A stretch of 64,000 nucleotides of DNA from Datura wrightii (Eukaryota; Streptophyta; Magnoliopsida; Solanales; Solanaceae), in NCBI GenBank assembly GCA_035772735.1, contig JASDFA010000010.1:156986501-157050500 (forward strand), read 5' to 3'. Positions within the stretch are counted from its first letter, which is position 1. Every line of letters starts with the position of its first letter. Positions 60,381 through 64,000 of the stretch are shown here, one piece after another. The position numbers were made by a program, and so were the translations under genes. The notes beneath the pieces were generated by a model. The model did not search any database, had not been told where the DNA came from, and saw nothing but the letters and a program-made list of their open reading frames with translations.

Positions 60381-61652
60381 ATCACGTCACTGGTCCTAAG
60401 ACCAGAATTATATAATATATAGATGAAATGTTCAAATATTCTAATTAGTATCATATGCATTATGCATTAAATTTCAACAATAATTACAATTAAGTTTATA
60501 GAAGAACGAAGTCATTGGAATTTCATATTCGTATCGGAAGATTTGAAAGATACTCAAACGTAATATCATAATTATAAATATTCTAGATTTTATATTAGAC
60601 ATTGTCTTCTCAAATTCCACCAACTTCAAACTAAAGAATACAAAATTCAAGTAATAAATAAGGGGATCAAGGGAAAAAATAGAAAAGATATTAATTTGGG
60701 ATATTTATTTATAATTCTACATAAAAATATTATAGAATTGGTGTTTGATTAAAGGGCAAAAACATCATTTAACTTGTGATAGTTATTTGGTATTTTAATT
60801 TTATACTTTGGGTCTTTTATATATATATATATTTACATTTATGAAAAGTTAAATTTATTTTTTTATATAATATTATTAATAGGAGTAGTGTTTAAATAAA
60901 GGGTAAAAATGATCGTTTATTATTTAATGGACATTTTGGTAATTCAACTTTTCAACTAAGGGTCTTCTCACTTATATGATAATATGATATTCACACACAC
61001 ACACACACTTCATTTTTTAACATATTTTTATTTTTTATAGAGGAAATGAAAGGTTGTAGTAGTAAATATTTAGATTTTTAAATATTACAATAAAGAATAA
61101 AAATAAGTGGAGTAGTAAATTTTGAGACATTTAATTTTTTACAATAAAATAAAAATAAATAGAGTGAGTGGTAATTGACACATTTATTTTTGTATAATAA
61201 TAAGTAAATAAAAATGTGAGGAGAATTATCAAAAAAAAAAAAAAAGATAAATAGAATCCTTGTCCAAAGAGAGGTGTCATATCACTTCTCTAATGCCTAA
61301 CTTTATATATATACATATAGATTTAGATGTGTTATATTAAAAAAATAATTTTAAAAAATTATTCTTTAACTTTCTTAATTATATATTTTTTTAATTATGT
61401 TAAATATGATATAGTTAACACTCGCTATACATTGTGATAACATTAAATGACAATAATAGTTAAATAAATGAGTAAATAAAATAATTTTAAAAAGAAAAAA
61501 ATAGTAAAAAAAATCACAAAAAAAAAAGGAATAGAGGCCTTAGAGGCATGCCACATCAGCATGTCTATCCGAGCCAGTAATCTCCACCACCATCAAACAT
61601 GAACTATTTTTTCTGTATGATATTAAATATGTTTCCTTTGGTTTCTTCTCAT
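60381..61652. other. AT-rich intergenic DNA with a (CA)n microsatellite
   Basis: An ACACAC run of 8-9 units lies at about 60992-61009. No gene was seen. Confidence 0.65.
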
Positions 61653-62125
61653 ATATTTAAAGGAGATAATTATCAACTATGGACTGTGAAGATGGAGACA
61701 TATTTACAATCTTTGAATTTATGAGAAGTTGTCGAAGAAGAGAATGAAGCATCACCATTATCGATCAATACAACTTTGACTCAAATAAAAAAACACAATG
61801 AATAAAAGAGTAAGAAATTCAAAACAATAAATAATCTATATTCCTTCATATTTGAAGAAACTTTCACAAAAATTATGACGTGTGAAACTACACCAAAAAA
61901 AAATGAGATTTTCTAAATAAAAAAAAATATTTGGCAATGGGCAATTAATATTGATGCAAGTTCTGAATCTTACAAGAGAATTTGATATTCGGATGAAAGA
62001 AACATAAGAAATTAAAGATTATGTTGGCAAACTCACATTAATTGCCAACAAAAATTAGACAGTTTTTTCCTCACTTGAAGAGTCTAAAGTATTAGGGATT
62101 GTCTTGAATTTTCTATCATATTTGT
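61653..62125 (+). pseudogene. Ty1/copia gag (UBN2-type) remnant
   Basis: The plus strand reads IFKGDNYQLWTVKMETYLQS, the start of copia gag (usually F.G.NY..W...M...L). After stops and frameshifts come pieces like LREFDIRMKE and KLTLIANKN. No zinc knuckle or pol follows. It ends just before the 3' end of gene E. Confidence 0.7.
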
Positions 62126-62181
62126 CTTCTAAATTATAATTGTGTTTTACTTTATTTTTCTAGTAACATAATTAAAGTAAA

Positions 62182-63301
62182 TTAAACTGAGATACCACAA
62201 TAGGCCTTCAGAGGATGTTCACATCTTTGGCCTTCTTCTGTATAGTAGAAAGCAAGGAATTCATGATAATCAAAGGGCTTAAAGAGTAAAGGATGTTCTT
62301 CATCTACCAATTCATGTGGTGCCTTTATCATATATCCTGCTTTAGGTATTGAAAACAAACCAATGGAGTACCTTGCTTCATTTCCTTTCATCATCACTCT
62401 ATGATATGGTGCATGCACCTGACCATTTGCCCATGCCTACATACAAAAACAATCACTCAAACTATCCATTCATTTCCGCAAGATACATACATATACATAT
62501 ATATAAGAATTATGTTGCATATATTGATCAAATATTACTTCTCACAAATAAATATAAATATAAATACATACATGTGTGTGTTTTAAATCATAATATTGTT
62601 AGTAAAATTTTTAGTTTCGCTATTATATATTGAGTGCTTAACAAGACCTTATTGTTGACCCAAATATTGCGAGCGTGTGTGTATATGTATGTATAATGGG
62701 TGCACTATGTTAAAACTTTGACTAAAAGTACGCAATTAATCACTATAACTTAAACATTTTTGAATCCGCTACTATAGCATGAGAGTCTAAGTTAAATTGT
62801 TAACTTCTACATTGGTGGGATGCGGAAATTATAAATTTCTTATATCGACTTAGACAATCCTCCTCTAATTAGCTAGCTTTTAGATTTGAATTAGATTCAA
62901 GACTTATTTTTTTACATAAACCAAACGTTAAGAAAAAGAACATAGCTGGAAGAAAACGTTAACGTTGGAAAGAGCTTACATATAGAGAGTCTCCAATCAT
63001 GACAATGAAAGTTTCTGGTGTAGGTTCGACATTGATCCACTGTCCATCTTTAGTCAATATTTGAAGACCGTTTACTTGATTTTGATGCAGTATGCTAAAA
63101 ATGCCCTTGTCTGTGTGAGAATATAGTCCTAGCTCAGTCTCACTACTTTGAGGTGCTTTATACTTAATCGGTCGAAGATTGTAGTAGGTCGAATTCATGT
63201 GCTCATCCATGTACTTTTCGACTCCTAAGCTCTCCAGAATCATCTTTCTTACAATCTGGTCTAACTCTGATAACTGCTCTGAGTATGACTGAATAGTTTT
63301 A
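62182..63301 (-). CDS. AOP1-like: AOP-type 2-oxoglutarate dioxygenase, copy E (exons 2-3; exon 1 beyond the window)
   Basis: Exon 2 (63301-62980, 322 bp) and exon 3 (62436-62182, 255 bp) are open, have GT-AG borders and keep the family lengths. The intron between them is 543 bp. The iron ligands (SHTD in exon 2, HAPYH in exon 3) and the RYS motif are intact. The residues before the HTD differ from C and D (GLYSHTD against GLSAHTD), and the residue before the exon junction is Tyr instead of His. No exon 1 is seen before 64000. Copy A has a 1.46-kb intron 1 with the same MITE, so exon 1 may simply lie outside. It may be functional; a lost exon 1 cannot be excluded. It is closer to A than to C and D by intron sequence. 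Confidence 0.8.
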
Positions 63302-63412
63302 CTGCTAGAACATATAAAAATTAAAATATTAAAAACGGTAAAAAAAAAAAAGAAGAAGAAGAAGACAAGAAGATGCTATTACTAATAGGTATATCAGCTA
63401 TACACCACTTAA

Positions 63413-63530
63413 TAGGGCTTCATATATTTCGAGTAAAATTAGTAATTCGAACTGAGAAATACTATTAATTTATAGATATTAAATTATTGATTTAACGATT
63501 TTGTAATAATTTAACAAAATCTGACTAAAA
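63413..63530. mobile_element. Left part of the MITE in intron 1 of gene E
   Basis: TAGGGCTTCATATATTTCG follows ACCACTTAA (63404-63412), matching the left end and the target site of the MITE at 4566 in copy A. Similarity runs to about 63525 and then stops. The right end was not found in the window. Confidence 0.6.
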
Positions 63531-64000
63531 TAAAAAATAGAAGAGATCATTTAAACCCCCTTTCGCCAAAAAATTGGGGCGGACCGGCGGACCGGCGGAG
63601 GCAGTAACATGTTTAATTTGTGGACCAACACCATTCAACCATCTATTTTATCAAATTTGTTCCTAATCAAATTTGTCATGATGGCACTTATAATGTATTT
63701 TTTTATACTATTTGGAGTCTTATAAGATGATTGAAATCTATTTATTTTTAATAAGAAGTTTGAGATTTAAGAATGAAGAGAATTCCTTATTTTTATCATT
63801 TTTAGCCTAATTTATATAAATTTTAAAAGTTTTCTTTAAACACATAATTTGACTGCACAGGTTCGCCTCTCTCTCTCTGGCCTACATCTCTCCTTTGTCT
63901 CTCTCTCTCTAAAAGTCTACATGACAAAGTTCAATGGAAGCTTCCAGAATGCTTAGGGATCAATTAGCTCTTGTCTAGGTCTCGCACGCTTCCATTGATG
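63531..64000. other. Window end: intron or flank of gene E, nothing recognised
   Basis: A short GC-rich tandem (GCGGACCGGCGGACCGGCGG, about 63578-63598) and CT-rich runs (about 63868-63913) are present. I looked for exon 1 on the minus strand and did not find it. Confidence 0.5.

Overview
This is a gene-poor, AT-rich stretch of a nuclear plant genome, almost certainly from the nightshade family (Solanaceae). The evidence is the 2-oxoglutarate dioxygenases of the AOP1 type, a tRNA-derived SINE and LTR families of Solanaceae type, and the high density of Ty3/gypsy, Ty1/copia, LINE and MITE remnants. I cannot name the species. Family assignments rest on remembered family features; no database was searched.

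The only protein-coding host genes I can support are five tandem copies (A-E), all on the minus strand, of an AOP-type 2-oxoglutarate/Fe(II) dioxygenase. Each has the same three-exon plan (371, 322 and 255 bp when intact). A (3455-6092) and B (12734-13752) are broken pseudogenes. C (17354-19285) and D (39093-41017) are intact 315-residue genes. E (62182-63301) shows intact exons 2 and 3, and its first exon would lie beyond the right edge. C and D sit in a duplicated block (about 14030-22125 and 37605-44065). The two blocks have been separated by retrotransposons, and each has gained its own insertions. A tRNA-Asp(GTC) gene lies at 2774-2845.

Layout: 1-395 LTR end; 504-1152 MITE; 2350-2580 SINE; 2774 tRNA-Asp; 3455-6560 pseudogene A with a MITE in intron 1; 6580-7560 LINE remnant; 9656-11900 copia remnant; pseudogene B; 14171-15279 Mutator-like MITE; 15560-16965 LINE endonuclease remnant; gene C and its upstream block to 22125. 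From 22130 to 34200 comes a pile of gypsy pieces: two halves of different elements on either side of a 3.4-kb inverted repeat made of two head-to-head LTR pieces. Then follow microsatellites, a LINE reverse-transcriptase remnant (35700-36935), gene D and its block, a second Mutator-like MITE (44262-45100) and a lone LTR (45470-47906). A complete non-autonomous LTR element (49755-60380) comes next: it has gag and four tandem-repeat arrays but no pol, and its gag is split by a 4.46-kb solo LTR. Last are a copia gag fragment and gene E.

C, D and perhaps E probably encode soluble oxidases of specialised or hormone metabolism; their substrate cannot be read from sequence. The rest of the window records mobile-element activity. 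Several events can be read exactly from target-site duplications and from one matching empty site. I found no new biological system; the most unusual structures are the foldback junction and the cluster's graded decay.
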